This document shows, piece by piece, positions 57,249-64,000 of a DNA stretch of 64,000 nt. This DNA is from Methylosinus sp. Sm6 (GTDB lineage Bacteria; Pseudomonadota; Alphaproteobacteria; Rhizobiales; Beijerinckiaceae). The position numbers and the translations under genes were made by a program. Each line of letters begins with the position of its first letter. Position 1 is the stretch's first letter. A model generated the notes under the pieces. The model searched no databases, had not been told where the DNA came from, and saw nothing but the letters and a program-made list of their open reading frames with translations. Location: positions 1 through 64,000 of the forward strand of contig NZ_JAINDZ010000017.1 in assembly GCF_019802345.1 (NCBI RefSeq). The letters are read 5' to 3'.

Positions 57249-57599
57249 TCAGTCGTTCCAGCGGGACCTCATGCAGTTGTAGAACCGGTCCTGGAGAGCG
57301 TTGCCGCGGGCGTAGTCGCCGTTTCGAAAGGCTGCCCGCGACGCCGCGTTGAACCTGTGGCAGTCTTGCCAGCGTCCGGCGCCCGGATAGCCGGAACGCC
57401 CGCCGCGACGCGGCTCCCATCGCTCGCCGCCGCCGCGCGATCCGCTCCAGCCGCCTCCGCCTCCGCCTTCGCCGCCCATCATGCCGCCCGCATGGCTCGG
57501 CGGCGCGGCGAGCGCGCCCACTGCGAGCACGGCGATCGCGGCCAGAGTCTGTTTTCGGATGGAGAGCGGCGCGGGCGATTTTTGCATTTCCCTGAGCAT
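57249..57599 (-). CDS. Small secreted Gly/Arg-rich protein
   Basis: 116 residues with a signal peptide (MLREMQKSPAPLSIRKQ..., hydrophobic LAAIAVLAVGALAAPPSHAG), a Gly/Arg-rich linker (~40-75) and a C-terminal domain with two Cys (WQDCHRF and FYNCMRSRW) that could form a disulfide. No family recognised. The ATG at 57599 follows a GGGGG site. Confidence 0.6.
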   Translation of the reverse strand: MLREMQKSPAPLSIRKQTLAAIAVLAVGALAAPPSHAGGMMGGEGGGGGGWSGSRGGGERWEPRRGGRSGYPGAGRWQDCHRFNAASRAAFRNGDYARGNALQDRFYNCMRSRWND

Positions 57600-57710
57600 G
57601 ACGACCCCCTTCGCTCCGGATTGAGGAGGAGTGCGGTGAGACGACGCGCTAAGTGGGGCGACGGCGGCGACCCGCAAGCCCGGCGCGCCTTCCGCCGCCG
57701 CGCTCGCCGA

Positions 57711-58748
57711 TCAGGCCGCGCTCGCTTCCGCCCCATCGGCGAGGCGAAAATCGCGCGTCGCCGGCTCGGGAAGCTGCCGCCAGGGCGCGCATTCATAGCC
57801 GCGGGCGGAAAGGTCTCCCGCGCCCCGCGCGCTCATTTCGACGACGAGGCGCGTCGTATGGTTGAGCACGGGCGGAACCGCCCAGGCGAAGGGCGGCGCG
57901 GCGGCCGGCGTCGCGCGCAGGGCGGCCTTGCGCGCCTCGTTGTTCTGATGGCCCATGCGCGCCCGCCAGCCGGCGGCCGGCTCCTGCCAGTCATTGGCGA
58001 CGCTCACAGGGCCGCGCAGCACGCGCGCCTCGCGCTCGGTGCGCTCGATCAGAGCGATCTCGTGCCGAGCGGTTCCGGTCAGGGTGAACAGCACCGGCCG
58101 CGCCAGCGGCTCGCGCGCGAGAAGCGCGACCGCTTCCTCGAAGGTCGCGCAGGTCTCGAAGGCGAGGCGCAGCAGATGGTCGGGCGGCCAGCCGTTCTCC
58201 TGCGCCAGCGCGTCGCGCAGATTGAGCGCGAAATCGAAGGGAAAGGCGAGGAGTCCGTCGCGGCGCCGGCGCATCGGCGCCTGATTGACGACGGCGGCGA
58301 AGCGTCCGGGCGCCATCGCCGTCAGCACGCCGACCGCGCCGGGCCAGGTGGCGTTGTAGAAGCCGCCGGCGGGGCCCCGCTGCCAGGCGATCTCGACGCC
58401 GCGGCCGAGGCCGCGAAAGGGCCAGTCCAGCGAGCGGCGCAACGCCGGCGCGCCGTCCGGACCGACATGGGCCGAGGTCGTGCAGGCGAAGAGATAGGAC
58501 ATGTTGAGCGCGACCGCGCCATGGAACCCGAGAATCTCGGCGACCTGCTCGAGATCGCGCCGGTAGAGCGAGCCCGATTTGCGCAGCCAGGCGGCGGCGA
58601 GCCTGTCGACGGGGGCGAGGCAGACATGACTCCAGCGCGGCGCCGGCGCGAGGCAGGCGTCGCGCAGCGCGGCCGCGGCCTCGAAACGCGCCGCGGCATG
58701 GGCGATCGGTCCGCCGTCACGCACATCAACGAAGGGAATCTGCCGCAT
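57711..58748 (-). CDS. Ntn-hydrolase of the acid ceramidase / NAAA type
   Basis: 345 residues, no signal peptide. The segment LFACTTSAHVGPDGAPALRR then SLDWPF resembles the active-site start of acid ceramidase and N-acylethanolamine acid amidase, where a Cys (here C89) becomes the N-terminal nucleophile after self-cleavage; the family also has R and D downstream. RGPAGGFYNATWPGAVGVLTAM fits the following strand. The assignment is by motif only; the substrate would be an N-acyl amide. A 230-bp gap to the divergent pgi. Confidence 0.6.
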   Translation of the reverse strand: MRQIPFVDVRDGGPIAHAAARFEAAAALRDACLAPAPRWSHVCLAPVDRLAAAWLRKSGSLYRRDLEQVAEILGFHGAVALNMSYLFACTTSAHVGPDGAPALRRSLDWPFRGLGRGVEIAWQRGPAGGFYNATWPGAVGVLTAMAPGRFAAVVNQAPMRRRRDGLLAFPFDFALNLRDALAQENGWPPDHLLRLAFETCATFEEAVALLAREPLARPVLFTLTGTARHEIALIERTEREARVLRGPVSVANDWQEPAAGWRARMGHQNNEARKAALRATPAAAPPFAWAVPPVLNHTTRLVVEMSARGAGDLSARGYECAPWRQLPEPATRDFRLADGAEASAA

Positions 58749-58978
58749 ACGGGTTCCTCAGGCGTTGTCATTCAAGCGATACAAATCTCACATGTAACTG
58801 TCATAAAACAGTCGGAAAGCGAGGGCCCCGCGGCCTCGCGCATTCACGCGCGCGCGGCGTCGCCTCGGGCGTTTTGCGCGGGACCGCGCCCCGGCATGTT
58901 CTCGAAGGGCGCGTTCGGGCTAGATAGAGCGTCGGCGGGCGAATCGCGTCCTCGCCCCGCGAAACAGGGTGGAACCGC

Positions 58979-60625
58979 ATGTCTCGTCCCGATGTCCTCG
59001 AAGCGATGGCGGCGCTGCAGGATCACGCGCGCATGCTGCGCGCACGGCGCACGACCGAGCTGTTTTCGGCCGATCCCGGCCGTTTCGCCGCCTTTTCGGT
59101 GGCGCTCGACGATTTCCTCTTCGATTTTTCCAAGCACAGGATCACGCGCGAGACGCTCGGCCTTTTGGTCGCGCTCGCCCGCGCGGCCGATGTCGAGGGG
59201 CGGCGGGCGGCGCTGTTCGCCGGCGAGCCGGTCAATTCGACCGAGCATCGCGCGGCCGCTCACATGGCGCTGCGCGATCTCGGCGCAGGACCGCTCCTCG
59301 TCGGCGGCGAGGATGTGCGGCGCATGGTCGCGGCCGAGCGCGCCAAGGTCTATGATTTTGCCCGAGCCATCCGCTCCGGCGCGCTGCGCGGCGCGGGCGG
59401 CGAGCCTTTCGCCGACATCGTCAATATCGGCATCGGCGGCTCCGACCTCGGCCCGGCCATGGCGGCGCGCGCGCTGTCGCCCTTCGCCGCGGGCGGTCCG
59501 CGCACGCATTTCATCGCCAATGTCGACGGCGCCGATATTGCCGACACTCTGAAGAGTCTCGATCCCGCCCGCACTCTGTTCATCGTCTCGTCGAAGACCT
59601 TCACGACGCTGGAGACGATGACCAATGCGCGGAGCGCGCGCGCCTTCATCGTCGCGGCGCTCGGCGAGGCGGCGGTCGGCGCCCATTTCGCCGCAGTGTC
59701 CACGCGGCTCGACAAGGTCGCCGCCTTCGGCATCGACGCCTCGCGCGTGTTCGGCTTCTGGGATTGGGTCGGCGGGCGCTATTCGCTGTGGTCGTCGATC
59801 GGCCTGTCGCTGGCGATCGCCATCGGCCCCGAGCATTTCACCGAATTTCTGCGCGGCGGCGCCGACATCGACGCGCATTTCGTCACGGCGCCGCTCGACC
59901 GCAATATTCCGGCGCTGATGGCGCTCATCGGCGTGTTCCATCGCAATGTCGAGGGCAGGGCGGCGCATGCCGTCATTCCCTATGACCAGCGCCTCGCGCG
60001 CTTTCCCGCCTATTTGCAGCAGCTCGACATGGAGTCGAACGGCAAGTCGGTCGCGCGCGACGGCGGCGTCGCCGAATTCGCCACCGGGCCGATCGTGTTC
60101 GGCGAGCCCGGCACCAATGGCCAGCACGCATTTTTCCAGCTTCTCCATCAGGGAACCGACGTCACGCCGATCGATTTCCTCGTCGCCGCCGAGCCGATCG
60201 ACGCCGACGTCCATCATCACGCGCTGCTGTTCGCCAATTGCCTCGCGCAGAGCGAAGCCTTTATGCGCGGACGTACGCTGGGCGAAGTGAAGGCGCTGCT
60301 CGCGGCGCAGGGGCTCGGCGAGGCGGAGATCGCGGCGCTCGCCCCGCACAAGGTGTTTTCCGGCGATCGGCCGAGCAGCGTGCTGCTCTATCGCCGGCTC
60401 GATCCGCGCACGCTCGGCCGTCTCGTCGCGCTCTATGAGCACAAAGTGTTCGTGCAATCGGTGATCTGGGACGTCAATCCCTTCGACCAATGGGGCGTCG
60501 AGCTCGGCAAGGAGCTGGCGAATCGCCTCGCGCCGATCGTGGAGAATGCGTCGGCGCCGCTCGACGAGCTGGATGCTTCGACCGCCGGGCTGATCCGCTG
60601 GCGCCGGGAGAGGGTGGAGAGCTGA
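58979..60625 (+). CDS. pgi: Glucose-6-phosphate isomerase
   Basis: 548 residues. Signature segments GIGGSDLGPAMAARAL, FIVSSKTFTTLETM, GGRYSLWSSIGLSLAIAIG, DQRLARFPAYLQQLDMESNGK (catalytic region) and NPFDQWGVELGKELA near the C-terminus. It interconverts glucose-6-P and fructose-6-P. Converges on the transposase, from which it is separated by a REP hairpin. Confidence 0.97.
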   Translation: MSRPDVLEAMAALQDHARMLRARRTTELFSADPGRFAAFSVALDDFLFDFSKHRITRETLGLLVALARAADVEGRRAALFAGEPVNSTEHRAAAHMALRDLGAGPLLVGGEDVRRMVAAERAKVYDFARAIRSGALRGAGGEPFADIVNIGIGGSDLGPAMAARALSPFAAGGPRTHFIANVDGADIADTLKSLDPARTLFIVSSKTFTTLETMTNARSARAFIVAALGEAAVGAHFAAVSTRLDKVAAFGIDASRVFGFWDWVGGRYSLWSSIGLSLAIAIGPEHFTEFLRGGADIDAHFVTAPLDRNIPALMALIGVFHRNVEGRAAHAVIPYDQRLARFPAYLQQLDMESNGKSVARDGGVAEFATGPIVFGEPGTNGQHAFFQLLHQGTDVTPIDFLVAAEPIDADVHHHALLFANCLAQSEAFMRGRTLGEVKALLAAQGLGEAEIAALAPHKVFSGDRPSSVLLYRRLDPRTLGRLVALYEHKVFVQSVIWDVNPFDQWGVELGKELANRLAPIVENASAPLDELDASTAGLIRWRRERVES

Positions 60626-60648
60626 TCATCGACGCGCGCCTCGAATAG

Positions 60649-60666
60649 CGAGCCTTCAGGCTCGCT
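60649..60666. repeat. REP-like palindrome (GCGAGCC-TTCA-GGCTCGC)
   Basis: An 18-bp perfect hairpin between the convergent pgi and transposase genes, of the same family as 5165 and 23451. Confidence 0.6.
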
Positions 60667-60667
60667 C

Positions 60668-61744
60668 TCAGCGCGCTGCCGATTGAAAGGGGCAGGACGA
60701 GACGCATTTTTGCGCGCAGGCGGTCGCCGAGGCGCCATAGGCGTTGGGCGCGTCGCGCAAATCCTCGTCCGCATCGGCCCGCGAGTCCGCCGCATCGGCC
60801 CGCTCCTCGCTCCAGCCGCAGCAATCTGCGGCGAGCGCCAGGCTCGCCCGCGATTCGGCGCGCAAGGCGTCCGCCCGATCATTCGCGATCAGCGCCTTGA
60901 CGAAACGGCCCGAGGGGCGGCGCACGAAAATGCGCGAAAGATCACGCGGATCATATTTGACCGGCAGGCGCCGGCGTCCGGCCTCGACATCGTCGGCGAG
61001 AGCGCGCGACCAGAATAGGCGGCCGAGCAGGCTGACCCCATCGTCGCCGAGCGCGCAATCCTCCTGTGGCAGAAAGTCGAGGCGAAAGGCGACGCAATCG
61101 GCCGGCGCGCGGAACTGCGCTCCTTCGGAGAGCGCCCGCCAGGTGGAGAGCGGCGCGCGGCGCAGATCGGCGTGGCGGCGGCGCAGATAATCGCTCGCGA
61201 TGGCCGCGCCGATGCGGCGCTCCAGCGCGTCGAGCGACAGGCGCAGCGGCGCACGAATGTCGTTCTCGCGCAGGCGGATCGGCTCGGCGTCGGTCAAGAG
61301 CCGCAGCTCGCCGAGGCGATCGCCGATCAGCGCCTCGATATGAGCGCCATAGCGGCGTCCGTTGGGCGCGCTCCAGACGGTCTCGACGCCGACATTGCGG
61401 CAGGCGCGGGCGAAGGCTCGGCGGCCGAAGAAGCTGTCGGCGTCGACATGGAGCATGTCCGGCAGGCCGGCGACTGGCCATTCGACGGCAAGCCCGCGCT
61501 CGGCGAGCCAGCGGCTCTTGTCGCAGACCGAGTGGAGGAAGCACAGGCTCGCCGACAGCAGCGTCGGCGGCGCCAGCGTCAGGTGAAAGCCGGTCACGAC
61601 GCGCGTCGCGGCGTCGATCCCGAGCGCGATCCACGGCCGGCCGAGCGCGCGGCCGGTCTCCTCGTCGATAATGATCGCATCCACTTGGGCGTGATCGATC
61701 TGGACCGCCTCGAGCGGCCGCATGGCCTCTGATCTCTTACGCAC
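60668..61744 (-). CDS. TnsB/TniA-type transposase, catalytic (rve/DDE) part
   Basis: 358 residues from GTG 61744. The integrase-core triad is visible: D17 (VQIDHAQVD), D101 (LHVDADSFF) and E137 (YGAHIEALIG), with exactly 35 residues between the second Asp and the Glu. TnsB-like segments GRPWIALGIDAATRVVTGF and GLPDMLHVDADSF support the family. The DNA-binding half is encoded just upstream in the same frame, separated by a TAA at 61766-61768 and seven codons. TniB/TnsC and TniQ partners are absent. It may be two cooperating polypeptides or a broken gene. Confidence 0.75.
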   Translation of the reverse strand: MRKRSEAMRPLEAVQIDHAQVDAIIIDEETGRALGRPWIALGIDAATRVVTGFHLTLAPPTLLSASLCFLHSVCDKSRWLAERGLAVEWPVAGLPDMLHVDADSFFGRRAFARACRNVGVETVWSAPNGRRYGAHIEALIGDRLGELRLLTDAEPIRLRENDIRAPLRLSLDALERRIGAAIASDYLRRRHADLRRAPLSTWRALSEGAQFRAPADCVAFRLDFLPQEDCALGDDGVSLLGRLFWSRALADDVEAGRRRLPVKYDPRDLSRIFVRRPSGRFVKALIANDRADALRAESRASLALAADCCGWSEERADAADSRADADEDLRDAPNAYGASATACAQKCVSSCPFQSAAR

Positions 61745-61765
61745 CTTGCCGCCGCATCGGTTCGG

Positions 61766-62272
61766 TTATTCGGATTCGCTGCGCCGCCGCGCGCGCGTCT
61801 CCACATCGACATCGTGCACGCGCGCCTTGATGGTCCGCCAATTCGGCGCCGGCAGGCGCTCCTTGAGGCAGCGCTTGTTGATCTCGCGCACGAGCTGGCT
61901 GAACTTCGGCCGCGAGGGCTGCAGATAGAAGTTTTCGATGGCGTCGCGGATCAGAAACTCGCGCGTCGCGTCGAGCACGCGCGCTCCCTTCGGCCGGCCG
62001 ACCGGCCGGGTGAAGGGCGAGGTCACGGCGCCGCAGGTGCGGAAGGTCTTGATCATGCGATAGGCGGTGGCGCGGCTGACGCCGAGGTCGCGGGTCAGAT
62101 TCTGGATCGCGCCCTGCGACAGCCGCTCGCCTTCGCGCGTCAGCAGCTCGCGGATCTTCTCCTCGCGGCGACGCTCCTCGTCCGGACGACGGCTGCGTCT
62201 CTCGTCTCTCTCGTTCGCTGGCTGCGGCGCCGCCACTGCGGGACCGTCGGGCTCGAGAAGGTTCCCACTCAT
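61766..62272 (-). CDS. TnsB/TniA-type transposase, DNA-binding part
   Basis: 168 residues: a charged N-terminus, a helix-turn-helix (about residues 52-78, LSQGAIQNLTRDLGVSRATAYR), then GRPKG and a second DNA-binding segment (SQLVREINKRCLKERLPAPN, followed by WRTIKARV), as in the N-terminal domains of TnsB/TniA. It ends with an in-frame TAA seven codons before the GTG of the catalytic part. The ATG at 62272 has a GAGGAG site; the frame is open to 62317. Together the two parts have a length close to an intact TniA. Confidence 0.7.
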   Translation of the reverse strand: MSGNLLEPDGPAVAAPQPANERDERRSRRPDEERRREEKIRELLTREGERLSQGAIQNLTRDLGVSRATAYRMIKTFRTCGAVTSPFTRPVGRPKGARVLDATREFLIRDAIENFYLQPSRPKFSQLVREINKRCLKERLPAPNWRTIKARVHDVDVETRARRRSESE

Positions 62273-62577
62273 GTTCTCGGCGCTCCTCGCGAAAGCTCGT
62301 CTGCTTGCTCCCGTCACGGCGGGGCGCTTGCGCCGCCCCCGTGACCAGGAGAGTTTTTCTCATGTTTTCAAAACCGAACACAATGTTCGATTTTTCGCTT
62401 CCGAGCGCTTCCGCGACCCGTCGCCGCGGGCGCCGATCCGCTCGGCGGCCGCCGTCTCTCATAATCTGCACAAAAAAATCCCAGTCGGACAGGCATTTTC
62501 GGCCGATCCGAGCAAAATTGGAAGAATTCAAAATTCGGTCGAGGTGGTCGAAAGTCGAACAGACTTCAGTCTTGCTA

Positions 62578-62590
62578 CATAATGTCGCAT
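62578..62590 (+). repeat. 13-bp motif CATAATGTCGCAT, copy 1
   Basis: Identical to the copy at 63139 and one base from the copy at 62972. Upstream of the transposase DNA-binding gene. Confidence 0.6.
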
Positions 62591-62681
62591 CGACGTAACC
62601 GATAGTCGAAGCGTAGCGCATGTCGACACGTAATCGATCCTTGCGAACACTGGCGCGCGGCCCGCCGACCGCGCATGAAGA

Positions 62682-62711
62682 AACCCGGGTCCGTCGTTGC
62701 GTTCCCGGGTT
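62682..62711 (-). terminator. Terminator of the 35-aa gene
   Basis: An 8-bp stem (AACCCGGG/CCCGGGTT) with a 14-base loop, followed on the minus strand by TCTTC; about 30 bases after the stop of the small membrane-peptide gene. Confidence 0.55.
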
Positions 62712-62739
62712 CGGGGCGTGACGAGTCACGCGCGACTCG

Positions 62740-62847
62740 TCAGAGGTTGAGCGCTCTGTTGACCGTCGGAATGAAGATCGCGAACACGAACACTGTGACG
62801 AGAATCCACAGCGCGACCCATTTGAGCTCGTCAGCTTTGTGCAGCAT
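62740..62847 (-). CDS. Small (35-aa) membrane peptide divergent from pmoC
   Basis: The ATG at 62847 follows GGGAGGAG at ideal spacing. It encodes 35 residues: a short charged N-terminus (MLHKADELKW) and one hydrophobic helix (about residues 11-29, VALWILVTVFVFAIFIPTV). A terminator-like hairpin lies just downstream. No family recognised. Divergently transcribed from pmoC across a 540-bp region, so possibly co-regulated. Confidence 0.65.
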   Translation of the reverse strand: MLHKADELKWVALWILVTVFVFAIFIPTVNRALNL

Positions 62848-62971
62848 GTTTTGAGGCTCCTCCCTCTTTTGCTTTGGAATTTCTCCGACGCCGCGCCGCT
62901 CTGCGGCCCATCGGCGTCCGTCACCTTCTTGATCCAAGATTCTCCCGCCCACAACGAGCGTCGGCGGGCGG

Positions 62972-62984
62972 CACAATGTCGCAT
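62972..62984 (+). repeat. 13-bp motif CACAATGTCGCAT, copy 2
   Basis: One mismatch to the other two copies; 125 bases upstream of the 35-residue gene start, between it and pmoC. Confidence 0.55.
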
Positions 62985-63138
62985 GTCTTGGACGATAAAG
63001 GCCGTCTCGCTGTTTTGATGCAAGTATCATTCAAAAATACAGTGGAATATGCTTAGGCGCGCGTGGAAATCTCACCTTTCTGTAGCACGATAGTATCAAA
63101 GTAAAATACGAATAAAGTATTTAATACATGGAGTGCTG

Positions 63139-63151
63139 CATAATGTCGCAT
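63139..63151 (+). repeat. 13-bp motif CATAATGTCGCAT, copy 3
   Basis: Exact copy of 62578-62590, one base before a TATAAT hexamer in the pmoC leader; all three copies have the same orientation. Confidence 0.6.
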
Positions 63152-63390
63152 GTATAATACTTGTTGTCGATTGACATGCAAGGCTTACGCGGTGTTAGTC
63201 TCGACGATGCGGCCGGCCAATACAGCAATGCTGCAGCATATCCGTCGCATGGAAAGAAATTCTGCGACAGCATTGCGTCGCGCGCCGTCGGACAGCGGCC
63301 AGGGCGGCCGGCTCGCGGGGAGAAAGACGTCGTCTGAACAAGGTGGAAAGCCTTTCCGCCGACGGGCGACCAGTGAGGAGGAAGTCGAGG

Positions 63391-64000
63391 ATGAGCCTGA
63401 CAACCGAGAAAGCGTCCGGAGCCGTCCGGGCGGCGGAGAGCGACACGATCGTCAATTACTGGCCAGCATACTGGACGATGATCTGCCTCGCCGTGTTCTA
63501 CATCGGCATTCGCATTTACGAGCAATATTTCGGCTGGAAGGCCGGGCTCGATTCCTTCGCGCCCGAGTTCCAGACCTATTGGCTCAATCTGATGTGGACC
63601 GAGCTGCCGCTCGAGTTCATCGCCTTCTGCGGCATCGGCGGCTATTTGTGGAAGACCCGCGACCGCAACATCGACAAGGTCGCGCCGCGCGAGGAAATGC
63701 GCCGCCTGCTGGCTCTGGTCGGCTGGCTCGCCATCTACGCCTTCACCGTCTATTGGGGCGCCTCCTATTTTACCGAACAGGACGGCACCTGGCACCAGAC
63801 GGTCATTCGCGACACCGACTTCACGCCGAGCCATATTCTGGAGTTCTACCTCAGCTATCCGATCTACATCATCGCCGGCTGGGGCGCCTTCATGTATGCG
63901 CGCACCCGCATTCCGCAGTTCGCGAAGAAGATTTCGCTGCCTTTCCTGCTGTTCTTCGCCGGCCCGTTCATGATCTTCCCGAACATCGGCCTCAACGAAT
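63391..64000 (+). CDS. pmoC: Particulate methane monooxygenase subunit C (5' part)
   Basis: The first 203 codons; the gene runs off the window. Characteristic segments are RIYEQYFGWKAGLDSFAPEF, YLWKTRDRNIDKVAPREEM, YFTEQDGTWHQTVIRDTDF and FTPSHILEFYLSYP. D131, H135 and H148 correspond to the Asp/His/His metal ligands of the PmoC membrane site (CuC/CuD). There are four or more TM helices in the visible part. PmoC is part of the membrane complex that oxidises methane to methanol; pmoA and pmoB would be expected downstream. A GAGGAGGA site lies about 10 bases before the ATG. Which operon copy this is cannot be told. Confidence 0.95.
   Translation, partial: MSLTTEKASGAVRAAESDTIVNYWPAYWTMICLAVFYIGIRIYEQYFGWKAGLDSFAPEFQTYWLNLMWTELPLEFIAFCGIGGYLWKTRDRNIDKVAPREEMRRLLALVGWLAIYAFTVYWGASYFTEQDGTWHQTVIRDTDFTPSHILEFYLSYPIYIIAGWGAFMYARTRIPQFAKKISLPFLLFFAGPFMIFPNIGLNE

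Larger units (their letters stand above)
62273..62739. other. AT-richer intergenic region upstream of the transposase
   Basis: 467 bp without a gene. It includes one CATAATGTCGCAT motif (62578-62590) and the terminator at 62682-62711. Possibly the remaining end of the transposon. Confidence 0.4.
62848..63390. other. Leader/promoter region of pmoC
   Basis: 543 bp, distinctly AT-rich between about 63010 and 63180. It carries motif copies at 62972 and 63139 and a TATAAT hexamer at 63153-63158, but no matching -35 at the standard distance. A TTGACA is at 63171-63176. No gene seen. Which element drives pmoC cannot be decided from sequence. Confidence 0.5.

Noticed and set aside
63153-63176. TATAAT (63153) and TTGACA (63171) as one promoter for pmoC
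   Set aside because: They are in the wrong order and spacing to form one sigma-70 promoter; each lacks a convincing partner.

Overview
The window is GC-rich chromosomal DNA from an alphaproteobacterium. The right edge carries the first 203 codons of pmoC, a subunit of particulate methane monooxygenase, with its metal-ligand residues in place. Together with the alphaproteobacterial gene orders seen elsewhere (coxB-coxA-ctaB-coxF-ctaG-coxC-DUF983-surf1; plsC-miaB-phoH-ybeY-corC), this points to a type II methanotroph of the Methylosinus/Methylocystis group. No tRNA, rRNA or CRISPR array was seen.

Layout, left to right. 0.2-5.1 kb: a coupled HD-hydrolase / tyrosine-phosphatase / NrtR-like Nudix operon, a periplasmic protein with a probable frameshift in its signal peptide, and a DUF882 murein peptidase. 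5.3-12 kb: a PAS-GGDEF-EAL protein, cobT, a DUF4153 membrane protein and a 49-residue membrane protein. 12-17 kb: rpmB, a P-loop kinase, a PmbA/TldE-like protein, a TPR-glycosyltransferase and a remnant of a DUF6165 gene. 17-24 kb: signal transduction, with a soluble globin-coupled chemotaxis receptor, a FixL-like multi-PAS kinase in which the haem-histidine region is replaced by a cysteine cluster, a FixJ-like regulator, a degenerate isochorismatase-fold protein and a Yip1 protein. 24-30 kb: a Gly/His-rich secreted protein, an ECF sigma/NrsF pair, tlyA, an RNA m5U methyltransferase, a 38-residue membrane peptide and an FAD-dependent 2-hydroxyacid dehydrogenase.

30-33 kb is an accessory patch: a ribosomal protein L13 homologue fused in frame to an AT-richer coiled-coil tail, a one-TM protein coupled to it, a REP-type double hairpin, a secreted protein and an IalB-family protein. 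33.3-39.9 kb is the aa3 cytochrome c oxidase operon, followed by a palindromic MITE-like element, a secreted protein, thrC, a GNAT acetyltransferase, a WecG/TagA glycosyltransferase and a secreted RCC1-repeat protein whose propeller appears to be inserted inside an Ig-like domain. 46.6-49.2 kb: a second MITE copy, a cobalamin riboswitch and btuB. 49.5-52.3 kb: a methyltransferase, a membrane protein and a sulfotransferase. 52.4-57.2 kb (minus strand): plsC-miaB-phoH-ybeY-corC. 57.2-60.6 kb: a secreted protein, an acid-ceramidase-like Ntn hydrolase and pgi.

60.7-64 kb: a TnsB/TniA-type DDE transposase split by an in-frame TAA between its DNA-binding and catalytic halves, then a 35-residue membrane peptide, three copies of a 13-bp motif (CAyAATGTCGCAT), and pmoC. 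The cobT gene and the riboswitch-controlled btuB both indicate cobalamin use. The most unusual items are the L13-coiled-coil fusion, the cysteine-substituted FixL-like sensor, the nested RCC1/Ig protein, and the split transposase plus repeated motif next to the methane monooxygenase operon.
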